DNA of 64,000 nucleotides, taken from positions 1 through 64,000 of the forward strand of contig JAGIAZ010000014.1 in assembly GCA_017744605.1 (NCBI GenBank), given 5' to 3'. Made by a program: the position numbers and the translations under genes. The notes beneath the pieces were generated by a model, which did not search any database, was not told the origin of the DNA, and saw only the letters and a program-made list of their open reading frames with translations. Positions 33,230-42,893 of the stretch are shown here, one piece after another; the stretch's first letter is position 1, and each line of letters opens with the position of its first letter. Origin of the DNA: Sphingobium sp. (GTDB taxonomy: Bacteria; Pseudomonadota; Alphaproteobacteria; Sphingomonadales; Sphingomonadaceae).

Positions 33230-34522
33230 ATGCTCAAAAGAATCGATGTCGCCGAAGTTCGGCTCGGCATGTACATCCATAAGCTGGAAGGGCCCTGGCT
33301 TAAGCATCCCTTCTGGAAGACCAAGTTCCTGCTGACCGACGCCGGCCAGCTGGCGGATCTGCACGCCAGCGAGCTCGATGCCGTCGTGATCGACGTCGAG
33401 AAGGGCGACGATATCGGCGGAGAAGCGCCGACCCGCAAACGCCAGTTCGTCGCGCCGTCGCACACGCCGCCGATCGAGCGCGCCCGTCTCGAGCTGGTGC
33501 CGCCGCCGCGTTCCCCGGTTTCGGCGCGGCCGTTCGATCCCCGTTCGACCACGCCGACCAGCACGGCGCGCGAAGTCGGCCATGCCATCGGCATCGTGGC
33601 GCGGTCCGAGCGTATCCTGGCCGGCGTGTTCAACCAGGCGCGCCTGGGCAAGGCGATCAAGTCGAGCCAGGTCGAGCCGGTCATCGAAGAGCTGTTCGCC
33701 TCGATCCAGCGCAACCCGCACGCCTTCAACGGCCTGATGCGCGTCAAGCGCGAGAATTCGAGCCTCTATACCCATGCGCTTGCCGTGAGCGCGCTCATGA
33801 TCGCGCTCGGCCGCGAGATGCGTCTCGACACCGCGCGCATCAAGCAGGCGGGCATGGCCGGCCTTCTCATGGATGTCGGCATGGGCCACTTGCCGCTCGA
33901 CGTGGCGACGATCGGCGAGACGCTGACCGAGAAGGAGCACGAGATCGTCAAGACCCACACCAGGCTGGGCTATGACTTCCTCGCCATCGGCGGCGAAATT
34001 CCCGAAGAGGTGATGAAGGTCTGCATGGAGCATCATGAGCGCGTCGATGGCAGCGGCTATCCGCTTGGCCTGGCAGGCGAGGGCATCAGCCTGTTCGGCC
34101 GCATGGCCGCGATCTGCGATGTCTATGATTCCATGACGTCGGACCGGCCGCACCGTCCGCGCATGGAGCCCAACACCGCCTTCGAGAAGATGCGCGGCAG
34201 CGAAGGCCAGTTCGATGCCGAGGTGCTGAACCAGTTCGTCGAGAGCCTGGGCGTCTATCCCATCGGCTCGGTCGTGCTGCTCACCTCGCACCGGCTGGCG
34301 CTCGTGGTCGACCAGAATTGCGACGACTATACCCGGCCGCGCGTCTGGACCTTCTACGACACGGTCGATGCCAAGGTGGTGAAGCCAGAGGACATCAACC
34401 TGATCGACAGCATCGGTCATGAGGACATCGTCTCGAGCGCGGACCCGGACGGCTACAATATCCCCAATTTCGCGGCCCTGCGCGAAATGGTATTCACCAG
34501 CGCGAGCAAGGCGATCGCCTGA
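33230..34522 (+). CDS. HD-GYP domain protein with altered HD motif
   Basis: 430 aa. Residues 1-125 form a DUF3391-like N-terminal region (LKRIDVAEVRLGMYIHKLEGPW). Residues about 150-330 are the HD-GYP fold. The GYP motif HHERVDGSGYP at 268-278 and helper His residues (YTHAL, KTHTRLG) are intact. The normal HDxGK reads MDVGM at 214-218, so the first metal-ligand His and the Lys are replaced. c-di-GMP hydrolysis may therefore be lost or use a different metal set, leaving a sensing or binding role. It is a stand-alone gene with its own promoter region. Confidence 0.88.
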   Translation: MLKRIDVAEVRLGMYIHKLEGPWLKHPFWKTKFLLTDAGQLADLHASELDAVVIDVEKGDDIGGEAPTRKRQFVAPSHTPPIERARLELVPPPRSPVSARPFDPRSTTPTSTAREVGHAIGIVARSERILAGVFNQARLGKAIKSSQVEPVIEELFASIQRNPHAFNGLMRVKRENSSLYTHALAVSALMIALGREMRLDTARIKQAGMAGLLMDVGMGHLPLDVATIGETLTEKEHEIVKTHTRLGYDFLAIGGEIPEEVMKVCMEHHERVDGSGYPLGLAGEGISLFGRMAAICDVYDSMTSDRPHRPRMEPNTAFEKMRGSEGQFDAEVLNQFVESLGVYPIGSVVLLTSHRLALVVDQNCDDYTRPRVWTFYDTVDAKVVKPEDINLIDSIGHEDIVSSADPDGYNIPNFAALREMVFTSASKAIA

Positions 34523-34527
34523 CTTTT

Positions 34528-34555
34528 CGTCACCCCGGCCTTCGCCGGGATGACG
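34528..34555. repeat. REP-like hairpin, possible bidirectional terminator
   Basis: CGTCACCCCGGC and GCCGGGATGACG arms (one mismatch) around TTC, between the convergent HD-GYP and PanE-like genes. This CACCCCGG...CCGGGATGAC type of repeat is frequent in sphingomonads. Its place between two stops suits termination on both strands. Confidence 0.75.
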
Positions 34556-34556
34556 G

Positions 34557-35477
34557 CTATTTTGGGGCCTGTTCGATCAGCCGCACGAGGTCGGTCATCG
34601 TTTCGGTGACCGGCGTCGCGATGCCGAGCGCCCGTGCCCGTTCGACGATGGCGCCGTTGATCGTTTCGATCTCCGTCGCGCGGCCGGCGAGCCTGTCCTG
34701 CAGCATCGAGGCCTGGTGTCCGCCATGATGCGCAAGCGCGAAGTCGATGGCGGCCGTGATCCGCGCATGGTCGACCGCGACGCCGGCCGCATGGGCCGTC
34801 GCGACCACTTCGTCGACCATCGCCGCGGCGATACGGCGGCCGGGCGCATTGTTGACGCCGGCATTGGGCTGCAGCGTGACCGTGCCGAGCGAATTGAGCG
34901 CGGCGTTGAACGCCACCTTTTCCCAGATCGCGATGTCGATCGTCTCGTTCGTGCGCGCGTCGAATCCTGCGCGGCGCAGCAGGGCAGTCGCTTCATCCGC
35001 CGCCGCATGGGCGGTCGGCGTCATGCCGCCAAGCTCGAGATGGCCGGCACCGTGGGACGAGACATGCGTCGCGTCGTGCAGATCGGCGGGAAGGGCGGCG
35101 ATGCCCTTCAACACGCGGTCTGCCGGAAAGACCTCGGCGACGATCTCGGGATTGCCGAGGCCATTCTGCAAGGTGAGCATATGAGGCCCGTCGGGCACGG
35201 CGAGATGGGCGATGGACCGCATCGCCGCGCGGCTGTGCATGCCCTTGGTGAAGAGCAGGACGAGATCGAACGAGCCCGTGGCGGCGGCAGCCAGGCCCGT
35301 CTTCATGGGCACGGTTCGGGTGCCGTTGTCGTCGGTCAGCGTGATGCCCGCGCGGGCAATCGTCGCAAGACGATGCTCGTCGACATCGATCAGCAGCACA
35401 TCGGCGCCGCTTTCGGCGATGCGGGCTGCGAACAGGCAACCCATGGCGCCTGCACCGATCACCAGGATGCGCTGCAT
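34557..35477 (-). CDS. 2-dehydropantoate 2-reductase family protein
   Basis: 306 aa. ATG 35477 follows GGAGGAGA. Motifs: VIGAGAMGCLFAARI at the start, LQNGLGN near residue 102, the catalytic Lys/Asn segment IWEKVAFNAALNSL near 176, and a helical C-terminal domain with an FALAHHGGHQASMLQD stretch. The family reduces 2-dehydropantoate to pantoate with NADPH in coenzyme A synthesis, but stand-alone paralogues often have other 2-keto acid substrates. No other pantothenate gene is near, so the pathway is not assured. It is divergent from the SDR at 35668. Confidence 0.82.
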   Translation of the reverse strand: MQRILVIGAGAMGCLFAARIAESGADVLLIDVDEHRLATIARAGITLTDDNGTRTVPMKTGLAAAATGSFDLVLLFTKGMHSRAAMRSIAHLAVPDGPHMLTLQNGLGNPEIVAEVFPADRVLKGIAALPADLHDATHVSSHGAGHLELGGMTPTAHAAADEATALLRRAGFDARTNETIDIAIWEKVAFNAALNSLGTVTLQPNAGVNNAPGRRIAAAMVDEVVATAHAAGVAVDHARITAAIDFALAHHGGHQASMLQDRLAGRATEIETINGAIVERARALGIATPVTETMTDLVRLIEQAPK

Positions 35478-35510
35478 AGTCTCTCCTCCGTCTGCCAGCT
35501 TTACCGCCGT

Positions 35511-35586
35511 CACCCCGGATTGGATCCGGGATCCCGCTCCTTCTCCATCGTTGCAGGGAAGCGGGATCCCGGGTCAAGCCCGGGTG
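35511..35586. repeat. REP-like long inverted repeat
   Basis: Arms of about 27-28 bases (35511-35538 and 35560-35586), mainly GGATCCGGGATCCCGCT-type sequence, can fold into a long hairpin. It lies in the divergent region between the PanE-like gene and the SDR at 35668, so it may also shape promoter DNA there. Confidence 0.75.
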
Positions 35587-35667
35587 GCGGAGAAAAGCGT
35601 TTTAACGCCCTTGGCGGGCGCGGGCGCCGCCGCTAGCCTTCCGCGAAACGATCGGGAGAGGAACATC

Positions 35668-36552
35668 ATGAAGAATTTCGCGGGCAAGGTCGCCTTCGTG
35701 ACCGGTGGGGCGAGCGGCATCGGCCTGGGCATGGCGCGCAATTTTCTCGCCGAGGGCATGAAGGTCGTCATGGCCGACTGGAACGAGGACCACCTCGCCG
35801 AGGCCCGCGATATCCTCAAAGGCAACAATGCCGCCCACTTCATCAAGGTCAATGTCGCCGACCGCGACGATGTCCGCCGGGCAGCGCAGGAAACGCTCGA
35901 CGTGTTCGGCAAGATCCACGTCCTCTGCAACAATGCCGGCGTCGGCGGCAACGGCGCGGCCGATGACGACGAGTTCGAGGAGTGGGACCGCATGATCGCC
36001 GTCAATTTCGGCGGCGTGGTCAACGGCACCAAGATCATCTCGCCGATCATCAAGGCGCAGGGCGAGGGCGGCCATGTCGTCAACACCTCCTCCATGGCGG
36101 GTATCGTGCCGCTGCCGACGATGGGCGCATACCAGGCCAGCAAATTCGGGGTCCGCGGGTTTACCGAAGCGCTCCGCCTCAGCCTCGCGCCGCACGGCAT
36201 CGGCGTGTCCTGCCTTTTCCCCGGCGCGGTCAAGACGGCCCTGGTGCCGGTGCCCGATGACGACAGCGGCGCGCCCGAGGGCGACATCGGAACCTTCACC
36301 AAGAATCTCTGGGCCGCGATGCGGGTCGCCGTCGATCCAATGGACATGGGCCGGATCGTGGTGGAGGCCATCCGCGAGAATCGGTTCCACATCCTCACGC
36401 ACCGCGAATTTCTGGACGAGGTGATCGAGCGCCACCGCCGGATCGAGGGCGATTTCGTCGCCGACCTGCCGGTGCCGGAAGCGCGGGCGGCGTTCGAACG
36501 GTTCCGCCGCGAGGCCGTCGATAACCTCTGGGACAGGCCGGTGCTGGATTAG
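35668..36552 (+). CDS. Short-chain dehydrogenase/reductase
   Basis: 294-aa SDR. TGGASGIGLGMARNF lies at residues 12-26, NNAGVGGNG near 91, SSMAGIVPLPTMGAYQASKFG with Ser, Tyr and Lys near 146-165, and LFPGAVKTAL near 189. The C-terminus is longer than in the core family, with a helical end (IERHRRIEGDFVADL). The ATG has GGGAGAGGAAC upstream. Much longer upstream frames exist but pass through the repeat at 35511-35586 and are not used. It is isolated by repeats on both sides, and its substrate is unknown. Confidence 0.87.
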   Translation: MKNFAGKVAFVTGGASGIGLGMARNFLAEGMKVVMADWNEDHLAEARDILKGNNAAHFIKVNVADRDDVRRAAQETLDVFGKIHVLCNNAGVGGNGAADDDEFEEWDRMIAVNFGGVVNGTKIISPIIKAQGEGGHVVNTSSMAGIVPLPTMGAYQASKFGVRGFTEALRLSLAPHGIGVSCLFPGAVKTALVPVPDDDSGAPEGDIGTFTKNLWAAMRVAVDPMDMGRIVVEAIRENRFHILTHREFLDEVIERHRRIEGDFVADLPVPEARAAFERFRREAVDNLWDRPVLD

Positions 36553-36693
36553 GCCGGATCGACATTCAGCGCTGAGGGCCTGCAAATGGTGGCTTTCCGC
36601 ACTTCCGGTGCTCACGTACCAGAAGTACGCTGCGCTCCGGATCACGAAAATCCACCATTTTCGTCACCTCATCATCTGAATGTCGATCCGGCC
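36552..36693. repeat. 142-bp imperfect palindrome with perfect 18-bp ends
   Basis: The ends GGCCGGATCGACATTCAG (36552-36569) and its exact reverse complement (36676-36693) bracket a centre that is also largely self-complementary, including GTAC pairs around 36615-36630. It begins at the last base of the SDR stop codon. It may be a non-autonomous repeat unit, a terminator or an exonuclease-blocking structure. The following 225 bases before kdsA hold no convincing gene. Confidence 0.8.
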
Positions 36694-36918
36694 TAGAAGC
36701 GATAGGGAAAGGATCTCCGCCGCCCTGCTTGCCAAATATCCAGAATTCGACCGCTTCTGACGGCAAGAACGGGAACGGCGGGCCTCGCGGTCCCCGGCGT
36801 TTCGCCCGAAATCCGGCTGTCTTGCAATTGTTGGGGCCGGCGGCCATGGTCGCCGGCAAGACGCGCAAAGTCGCGATGCGCGGCTGGGGCGCAAGCAATT
36901 TCGAAAAGGAATTTCCTG

Positions 36919-37758
36919 TTGCAGCAAGGCGTTAGAGTTGGAAACTTGACGTTCGCCAATGACGCTCCGTTTGTTCTGATCGGCGGAATGAATGTGATCG
37001 AGAGCGCCGACATCGTGTTCGAAGTCGCCGGACGTTTTGTCAAGGAAACGACAGCGTTGGGCATCCCCTATGTCTTCAAGGCCTCGTTCGATAAGGCCAA
37101 CCGGTCGTCCATCTCCTCCTTCCGGGGACCCGGTCTGGAAGCCGGGTTGCGCGTCCTGGCGGACGTCAAGTCCCGCTATGGCGTGCCGATCCTGACGGAC
37201 GTGCACGAGCCTCATCAGGCTGCACCGGCGGCCGAAGTGGCCGACATCATCCAATTGCCGGCATTTCTGGCGCGGCAGACGGATCTGGTCGTCGCCATGG
37301 CGAAGACCGGCGCCGCGATCAATGTCAAGAAGCCGCAGTTCCTGGCGCCGCATGAGATGCGACACATCATCGCCAAGTGCCGGGAAGCGGGAAACGACCG
37401 GGTCATCCTCTGCGAGCGGGGCTCGTCCTTCGGCTATAACAATCTCGTGGTCGACATGCTCGGAATGGACCTGATGAAAGGCATGGCGCCCGTCGTGTTC
37501 GACGCCACGCATGCGCTGCAGCGGCCCGGCGGTCGCGAGGACAGTGCAGATGGGCGCCGCGCACAGGCGGCCGCCCTCGCCAGATCGGGCATGGCGCTCG
37601 GCATTGCCGGGCTCTTCCTCGAAGCCCATCCCGATCCCGAACATGCGCTGTGCGACGGGCCGTGCGCTCTGCCGCTCTCCGCCTTGCCGTCCTATCTCAA
37701 GCAGATGTCGGCGATCGACCGGCTGGTCAAATCCTTTCCCGATCTGGTGACGGCGTAA
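36919..37758 (+). CDS. kdsA: 3-deoxy-8-phosphooctulonate (KDO8P) synthase, metal-independent class
   Basis: 279 aa, starting at TTG 36919 with AAAAGGA 8 bp upstream. It condenses arabinose 5-phosphate and PEP to KDO 8-phosphate in the cytoplasm. Matching motifs are [12 protein letters not shown] at 18-29, [12 protein letters not shown] near 55, [31 protein letters not shown] and [12 protein letters not shown]. Asn25 in GGMN takes the place of the metal-binding Cys of metal-dependent enzymes, so it is the E. coli-type class I enzyme. Many alphaproteobacterial KdsA proteins carry the GPC form instead, so transfer is possible. No other KDO gene is adjacent. Confidence 0.93.
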   Translation: MQQGVRVGNLTFANDAPFVLIGGMNVIESADIVFEVAGRFVKETTALGIPYVFKASFDKANRSSISSFRGPGLEAGLRVLADVKSRYGVPILTDVHEPHQAAPAAEVADIIQLPAFLARQTDLVVAMAKTGAAINVKKPQFLAPHEMRHIIAKCREAGNDRVILCERGSSFGYNNLVVDMLGMDLMKGMAPVVFDATHALQRPGGREDSADGRRAQAAALARSGMALGIAGLFLEAHPDPEHALCDGPCALPLSALPSYLKQMSAIDRLVKSFPDLVTA

Positions 37759-37859
37759 GACCGGGACGGGCATTTTGAGAAGCTGGCGGGGATAGGCCGC
37801 GCGGTTTGCGCGCCGTTATGTTGGCGGAGGGATGGAGCCGTTGCCTTTGGTCGAGCGGA

Positions 37860-39884
37860 TCATTGCGCTCGTCTCAGCACGGGACTTGCGTCTGCCTGCG
37901 CGATGAGGCGGGCCGCATCGTCGGGGAGCAGCCAGCCTTGTGCGACCTGCTGCGCTGCGACCTCCCGCACTCTGGCCACGAAGCCGTCGTGCGTGCCGTA
38001 GCGTTCCTCGAGCGACGGTCGCGGATCGTTGCTGGACAGCCTTTCGGATATCGTGGTCGCGAAGGGAATGAACCCGCCCGCAAAGCCGCAACTGCTGCCC
38101 GCGCCATAGCCGCGCTGCAGCACGTTCCACCCGGTATAGGTCCCCAGGGGAACCAGCAACTGCACGGAAGGCACGCCAGCGGTTTCGTTACCGTCGGCGT
38201 TGACCCGGGGGACGAGAGAGGGAATGCGGCCTATTATCCCGGGTGGCTGGATTGTCGGCACGCCGGACAGATCGAGATGGCGAAACGTCGGACCCGCATC
38301 GTAATTGATGAATTCGTTGAGCATGCCGTCGGGGGAGGGCTGGCCGGGAATTGCGGGCCATCCCATGGCTTTGGCATTCGGCTTGACCAGATCGCCTTTG
38401 GCGATTGTCGGATAGGCGCTGGCTGGCGGCTCCTTGCCTGTCTGGACCCAGGCGACCAGCCTTTTGAGAAGCGTCCGCATGGTGGGCTGCGTCGGATTTG
38501 GATTGCCGGGGAGACGGCATGACGGGGCGCCCGGCCACGCCTTCTCCCCATCTAGCGAAATCCCGCCGGTGGCCGATCCGCCGTGCGTGACGCTCGGGAA
38601 ATAATAACGGCGCACATTGGGCGCGAGCGGAACATCCTTCATGGCGTCGGTTCCGACCATTTCCGGCGAGATGCGCAAACCCCAGATTTCGGTGGACCCA
38701 AAGGTCTCGATGATCTTTGGGCAGGTCCTGGACGCACTGCACCGGTCAAGCAGGCTATGAACGCCGCGACCGCGCGTCTTGTCGTTGTAGCGCGACCACC
38801 AGAGCGTTCCTTCGCTGCCGAGTTCATAGAGGCTTGCCGCGCCGCCCGGCACAGCGAACCGGAAATTGAGCGGGACCTGACGCCCGGCGATATTGGGATT
38901 GGCGCCGTCGAAGACGATTTTCCCATTTTCGTCCGCGTTGAAGCCGAGGTTGATGAAGCTCTTGACGTAATTTCCGGACTGCGACGTCCCCGCTATGACG
39001 GTCCAGCGGATCGTTCCCGCGAGAGGATTGGCGGTGCCGGCATCGTCGACCGTCCGATAACGAAGAAAACTGTTGAGATCGCGCGTCGCGGCAAAGCCGA
39101 TGCCGAGCACTTTGGGGTCCTTGCCTTCATAGCCAAGGCCATAGGCCAAGGCGGGATCGAAGCCGCCCTTGAGGCAAATCTTATGAGGGTCGGGGGTTCC
39201 GGGGAAAGGTGTCGAGGAACAATCGGCAAATGCCCATTGGTCCGCCGGGACGTCGACTTGCGGCGACACGTCCGAGGCTTGATGGAATAATCGCGCGCGC
39301 CGCGTGTCGAGGCTGACGGGCTCCGGCCGAGCGACTGCCCGGCCGATGCCGCCGACGATCGGCAGGGTCGTGGCGCCCGCAGGCATATCCATGAAGCGGG
39401 CAAAGACGGGCCCGGTCAATGGCGTCCCGTTTGCTCCCTTCGCCGTCGGCACCTGCGCTGTTTGCGTGCCTGGCTGTGGCGTAAGATCGCCTTGCCATCC
39501 GCTGATCACCCGTGCGTGGCCGTCTTCGTCAGGACCAACTTGGCCATTGCCGCGATTGGGAACATCGTAGAACAGCACGCCGCTTGGTCGCTCGAGCGGC
39601 CGGGCGATCTCGAACGTCGCGGAATATGCGACAAGCCCCGCCTGGTTGCGCGGCGCGTTGGCCAGATCGGTGATGATCGCGTTGCGGGCGTCCCGTGGAT
39701 CGAGCTTGGCTTCGAAAGTTCCCTTGATGATTTCGTAGGGCCGATCGTCGATTTTTGACGCTGGGACCGTGTCGCGCGACAGGATGTGAAGCCTGGTGAG
39801 GCGCCCCTCGGCCGGTATCGCCAGCCCGGCGAGAATAGCGATCGCGGTGGAAAGAAGGGCTTGCCGGGCGGCTTTGCTACCCAT
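37860..39884 (-). CDS. Secreted alpha/beta-hydrolase-domain protein
   Basis: 674 aa. A signal peptide is visible (about residues 1-30, ending near AEGR), so it is periplasmic or secreted. The nucleophile motif GTSQSGNY is near residue 295, within the large alpha/beta hydrolase domain family often found with catabolic genes in sphingomonads. Further conserved stretches are YDVPNRGNGQ near 100 and TYTGWNVLQRGYG near 600. The ATG at 39884 overlaps the upstream small gene by 8 nt. It is the last gene of the LysR/CitMHS/AtuA unit. It may cleave an ester outside the cytoplasm and release the carboxylate taken up by the neighbouring transporter. Confidence 0.82.
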   Translation of the reverse strand: MGSKAARQALLSTAIAILAGLAIPAEGRLTRLHILSRDTVPASKIDDRPYEIIKGTFEAKLDPRDARNAIITDLANAPRNQAGLVAYSATFEIARPLERPSGVLFYDVPNRGNGQVGPDEDGHARVISGWQGDLTPQPGTQTAQVPTAKGANGTPLTGPVFARFMDMPAGATTLPIVGGIGRAVARPEPVSLDTRRARLFHQASDVSPQVDVPADQWAFADCSSTPFPGTPDPHKICLKGGFDPALAYGLGYEGKDPKVLGIGFAATRDLNSFLRYRTVDDAGTANPLAGTIRWTVIAGTSQSGNYVKSFINLGFNADENGKIVFDGANPNIAGRQVPLNFRFAVPGGAASLYELGSEGTLWWSRYNDKTRGRGVHSLLDRCSASRTCPKIIETFGSTEIWGLRISPEMVGTDAMKDVPLAPNVRRYYFPSVTHGGSATGGISLDGEKAWPGAPSCRLPGNPNPTQPTMRTLLKRLVAWVQTGKEPPASAYPTIAKGDLVKPNAKAMGWPAIPGQPSPDGMLNEFINYDAGPTFRHLDLSGVPTIQPPGIIGRIPSLVPRVNADGNETAGVPSVQLLVPLGTYTGWNVLQRGYGAGSSCGFAGGFIPFATTISERLSSNDPRPSLEERYGTHDGFVARVREVAAQQVAQGWLLPDDAARLIAQADASPVLRRAQ

Positions 39885-40185
39885 TTCCGATCTCCATGCT
39901 GAGCAATTGCGCGCCGAGCGATTTCCCATGGGCATCGAGCGCCAGGGACCGCGTCACACCGCCGAAGAGCGCGCCTTCGAGGACGAGGTTGAGTGCCCCC
40001 AGAAGCGGGAGCTCGTATCGATTCACAGACCGGATCTTGAGTCCGGGGAAATGGGCGATGACGCGCTCGGGCGTGAGTCCGTTCACCAGCAGCGGGTAAT
40101 CGGCCTTGTCATATGCGAAGACGCAAATCTGCGCCGTGTCTCCTTTGTCGCCTGCGCGGGCATGGGCGATGTCATGCAGGCGCAT
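39877..40185 (-). CDS. Small AtuA-associated protein
   Basis: 102 aa. The opening LHDIAHARAGDKGDTAQICVFAYD with its GDKGD motif matches the small ferredoxin-fold proteins that accompany or are fused to AtuA-family proteins. It touches the AtuA gene end by 1 nt (40185) and overlaps the hydrolase start by 8 nt. It probably works in a complex with AtuA. The reaction of this pair is not settled in the literature I know. Confidence 0.85.
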   Translation of the reverse strand: MRLHDIAHARAGDKGDTAQICVFAYDKADYPLLVNGLTPERVIAHFPGLKIRSVNRYELPLLGALNLVLEGALFGGVTRSLALDAHGKSLGAQLLSMEIGNG

Positions 40186-41528
40186 CAGGCGATCTCCACG
40201 ACGATTTCGGGCTCGACGAGGTGACGGTCGATGAGGACGGACGCGACGGCGACCGTCTCCCGCACGCTTCGCGTGACGCCTCCGCCGCCCGAAGGGCCAT
40301 TGAGATAGAGCGCTTCCACCTCGGCGCCGATCTGCGCTGCTGATGACGGATCGTCCGTGCGGGCGGCGACCCTTAACCTGACTTCGGCAGGCTCGGCGGG
40401 CTGGCCCGTCCGGTTGACGGCGTTGACGCCGACCAGGCCGATCTCGAGCGCGCGAACGGGCAGGCCGATCAGGCTCAGGCGTTCCCGCACGATTTCACCG
40501 GCGAGCGTGCCTCGTTCAACCGCTCCCGGGCCTGCATAGGAAATCTGGCCCTCGCCGATAAATCCATCGCGATAGCCGACCGAAACCTTGAGCGTGTCGG
40601 TGCGCCCGCGACCGGCTCCCCCTGTGACGCCGATTCGGTCCGGACCGAGCTCTGCAAACTGGACAGCGCTGAAATCGGCGACCACGTCGGCCTGGAGATA
40701 TGTGGAAGGATCGAAGATTTCGTAGAGGAGCTGCTCCTTGCAGGTCGCGACCGATATCTGCCCGCCTGACCCTTCGACTTTTGTCAGCACCGCCGTGCCG
40801 TCGTTCCAGACCTCCGCGATGGGGAAGCCGAGCCGTGCCAGATCGTGCACGTCCTTTCGGCCAGGATCTGCGAAATAGCCGCCGGTCAGCTGCCCCGCAC
40901 ATTCGAGCAGATGGCCGATCACGGTGCCGCGGCCGAGGAGAGCCCAATCCGATGAGGACCAACCAAATTCGTTGATCATGGGCGCGAGGAACAGAGCCGG
41001 ATCGCAAACCCGGCCGGTCAGCACCACGTCGGCGTCGCTGAGCGCCCGAGCGATCGGGAATGCGCCCAGATAGGCATTGGCCGAAATGAGGTTGCCGCGG
41101 ATGTCTGCGACGGAGCCCGCCTTATCAGTGAACGGCAGGTCGAGCGGCTCAATGAGGGCGAGAACATCGTCGCCAAGAACTGCGGCGACACGCAAGCCTT
41201 TAAGGCCCAGTTCCCGCGCGATCCGCGCCGTGGCCTTGGCGGCGGCCATCGGGTTCGCCGCGCCCATGTTCGTGATGATTTTTACCCGATTGGCGTGCGC
41301 GCCCGGGAGAACGGCCCGAAATCTCCTTTCGAGCAGCGGATCATATCCCGAAGACGGGTCGCGCTGTGCGGCAAGCTGTGCCAGCGCGATCGTGCGCTCC
41401 GCCAGGCACTCGAAACACAGATAGTCGAGGTCGCCGCGCTCGACGAGCTCGACCGCCGGCTCGATCCGGTCTCCCGCAAAACCTGCCCCCGCACCAATTC
41501 GAATGGCGCGTCCGTTCAGTCTACTCAT
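40185..41528 (-). CDS. AtuA-family (DUF1446) protein
   Basis: 447-aa member of the acyclic terpene utilisation AtuA family. The N-terminal [20 protein letters not shown], then [35 protein letters not shown] and [19 protein letters not shown] are typical. AtuA is needed for citronellol/geranyl catabolism in Pseudomonas, but many homologues sit in other carboxylate clusters. Here it is coupled to the CitMHS transporter upstream (4-nt overlap) and the small AtuA partner downstream. No geranyl-CoA carboxylase genes are present, so a terpene route is unlikely and a polycarboxylate or lactone route is preferred. Confidence 0.88.
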   Translation of the reverse strand: MSRLNGRAIRIGAGAGFAGDRIEPAVELVERGDLDYLCFECLAERTIALAQLAAQRDPSSGYDPLLERRFRAVLPGAHANRVKIITNMGAANPMAAAKATARIARELGLKGLRVAAVLGDDVLALIEPLDLPFTDKAGSVADIRGNLISANAYLGAFPIARALSDADVVLTGRVCDPALFLAPMINEFGWSSSDWALLGRGTVIGHLLECAGQLTGGYFADPGRKDVHDLARLGFPIAEVWNDGTAVLTKVEGSGGQISVATCKEQLLYEIFDPSTYLQADVVADFSAVQFAELGPDRIGVTGGAGRGRTDTLKVSVGYRDGFIGEGQISYAGPGAVERGTLAGEIVRERLSLIGLPVRALEIGLVGVNAVNRTGQPAEPAEVRLRVAARTDDPSSAAQIGAEVEALYLNGPSGGGGVTRSVRETVAVASVLIDRHLVEPEIVVEIA

Positions 41529-42832
41529 AGGGAGAAGCGTCCTAGAAGCACGGCCGCCACCGTCATCACGACCGATGCCGAAAACAGCCAGGGGATGGAA
41601 AAGCGTTGGTGCGCGCCGAGCTCTATCTTGCTGAGCCCGGCAACCAGGAAGGTCGCGGGCGTCAGCGGGCTGACGGGAAAGCCGGTCGTCATCTGCCCAA
41701 GCAGGGCCGCTTGCGCGACTTGCGTGGGGGGAACGCCGAAGTGCCCGGCGACCTCCGCCACGACGGGCAGTACGCCGAAGTAGAATGAGTCCGGATCGAA
41801 CAGAAGGCTGAGCGGCATGGCGACAACGCCCAATAGGACCGGAATGAGCGGGCCCGCGCCTTCCGGCACCGCCGCGACCGATGCCGCCGCCAGCGCCTTG
41901 ATCATGCCTGTGCCGTTCATGATGCCGGTAAAGGCTCCCGCGGCGAAGAGAATGCCGGCCATCAGGAGCGCGGCCCGTGCGTGTGTGTCGATGCGCGCCC
42001 TTTGTTCTTCCGCTGTCGGATAGTTGACGACGAGGACCACAGCGGTGCCCAGCATGAACATGACGACCGGCTCAGCAATCCCTGCGACCATGAAGCCGAC
42101 GACCGCGAGGGTCACGGCCACATTGAACCAGTACAGCCGCGGGCGTCGCAGGCTCAGATCGGCATCGACCGCGATTGTCGCCGGCGCTGCAGGCCCCTCG
42201 ACTGCATCGCTGTTCCCGGCCAGGCCGAGGCGCCGTTCCTCGCGGCGTCCGAGATACCAGGCGCTGGCGAACACGAAGATCAGTCCAACGGCCTGAACGC
42301 CGAGCATGGGCGTGAAGATGTCGTACACCGGCACCTTCAGCGCAGCGCTCGCCCGCAAGGTCGGGCCCGTCCACGGGAGAAAGTTGACGCCCGCCGCCAT
42401 TGACGCGGTGCAGGCAAGGACGCGCCGATCCATATTCAGGCGCTCATAGAGTGGCAGGAGCGCGGGGATCGTGATGAGGAAACAGACTGCGCCCGAGCCG
42501 TCCAGGTGGATGATGAGCGCGAGCAAGGCGGTTCCCACCGTGATGCGCGTCGGACGCTCGCCGATCAGTCGTAATATTCCTGAAATGACCGGCGCCATGA
42601 GCCCGGCGTCGGTCACGATACCGAAGAAGAGGATCGCGAAGATGAACATGCCGGCGACGGGCGCAATCTTCGAAATTCCTGAAATGATGTAGCCGGCAAG
42701 CTCTGTGCCCTGGCCGACCGCAATGCCGCCAAGGACAGGAATGACGATCAGCGCTGCGAGCGGCGACACCCGGTTCGAAAGGATGGCGCCGAGAAGGCCG
42801 AAGATGACGATGCCCGCGATCAGCGGATGCAT
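41525..42832 (-). CDS. CitMHS-type carboxylate transporter
   Basis: 435 aa with about 12 membrane segments. Motifs such as [45 protein letters not shown] and a late [17 protein letters not shown] stretch are typical of the citrate-Mg:H symporter (CitMHS) family. It moves citrate or similar di-/tricarboxylates across the inner membrane. ATG 42832 follows GAAGGGAAG and is preferred over an upstream start at 42928. It is the first structural gene after the LysR gene on the same strand, coupled to AtuA. Confidence 0.87.
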   Translation of the reverse strand: MHPLIAGIVIFGLLGAILSNRVSPLAALIVIPVLGGIAVGQGTELAGYIISGISKIAPVAGMFIFAILFFGIVTDAGLMAPVISGILRLIGERPTRITVGTALLALIIHLDGSGAVCFLITIPALLPLYERLNMDRRVLACTASMAAGVNFLPWTGPTLRASAALKVPVYDIFTPMLGVQAVGLIFVFASAWYLGRREERRLGLAGNSDAVEGPAAPATIAVDADLSLRRPRLYWFNVAVTLAVVGFMVAGIAEPVVMFMLGTAVVLVVNYPTAEEQRARIDTHARAALLMAGILFAAGAFTGIMNGTGMIKALAAASVAAVPEGAGPLIPVLLGVVAMPLSLLFDPDSFYFGVLPVVAEVAGHFGVPPTQVAQAALLGQMTTGFPVSPLTPATFLVAGLSKIELGAHQRFSIPWLFSASVVMTVAAVLLGRFSL

Positions 42833-42893
42833 GACGTGTCTTCCCTTCGAGCGCACGCGCGGTTCGTCATGACGGATTGGGGCATCGCGCGCA

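Noticed and set aside
35212..35667. Long N-terminal extension of the SDR at 35668
   Set aside because: It runs antisense through the PanE-like gene and the repeat at 35511-35586, while ATG 35668 has a good ribosome-binding site and the normal SDR start.
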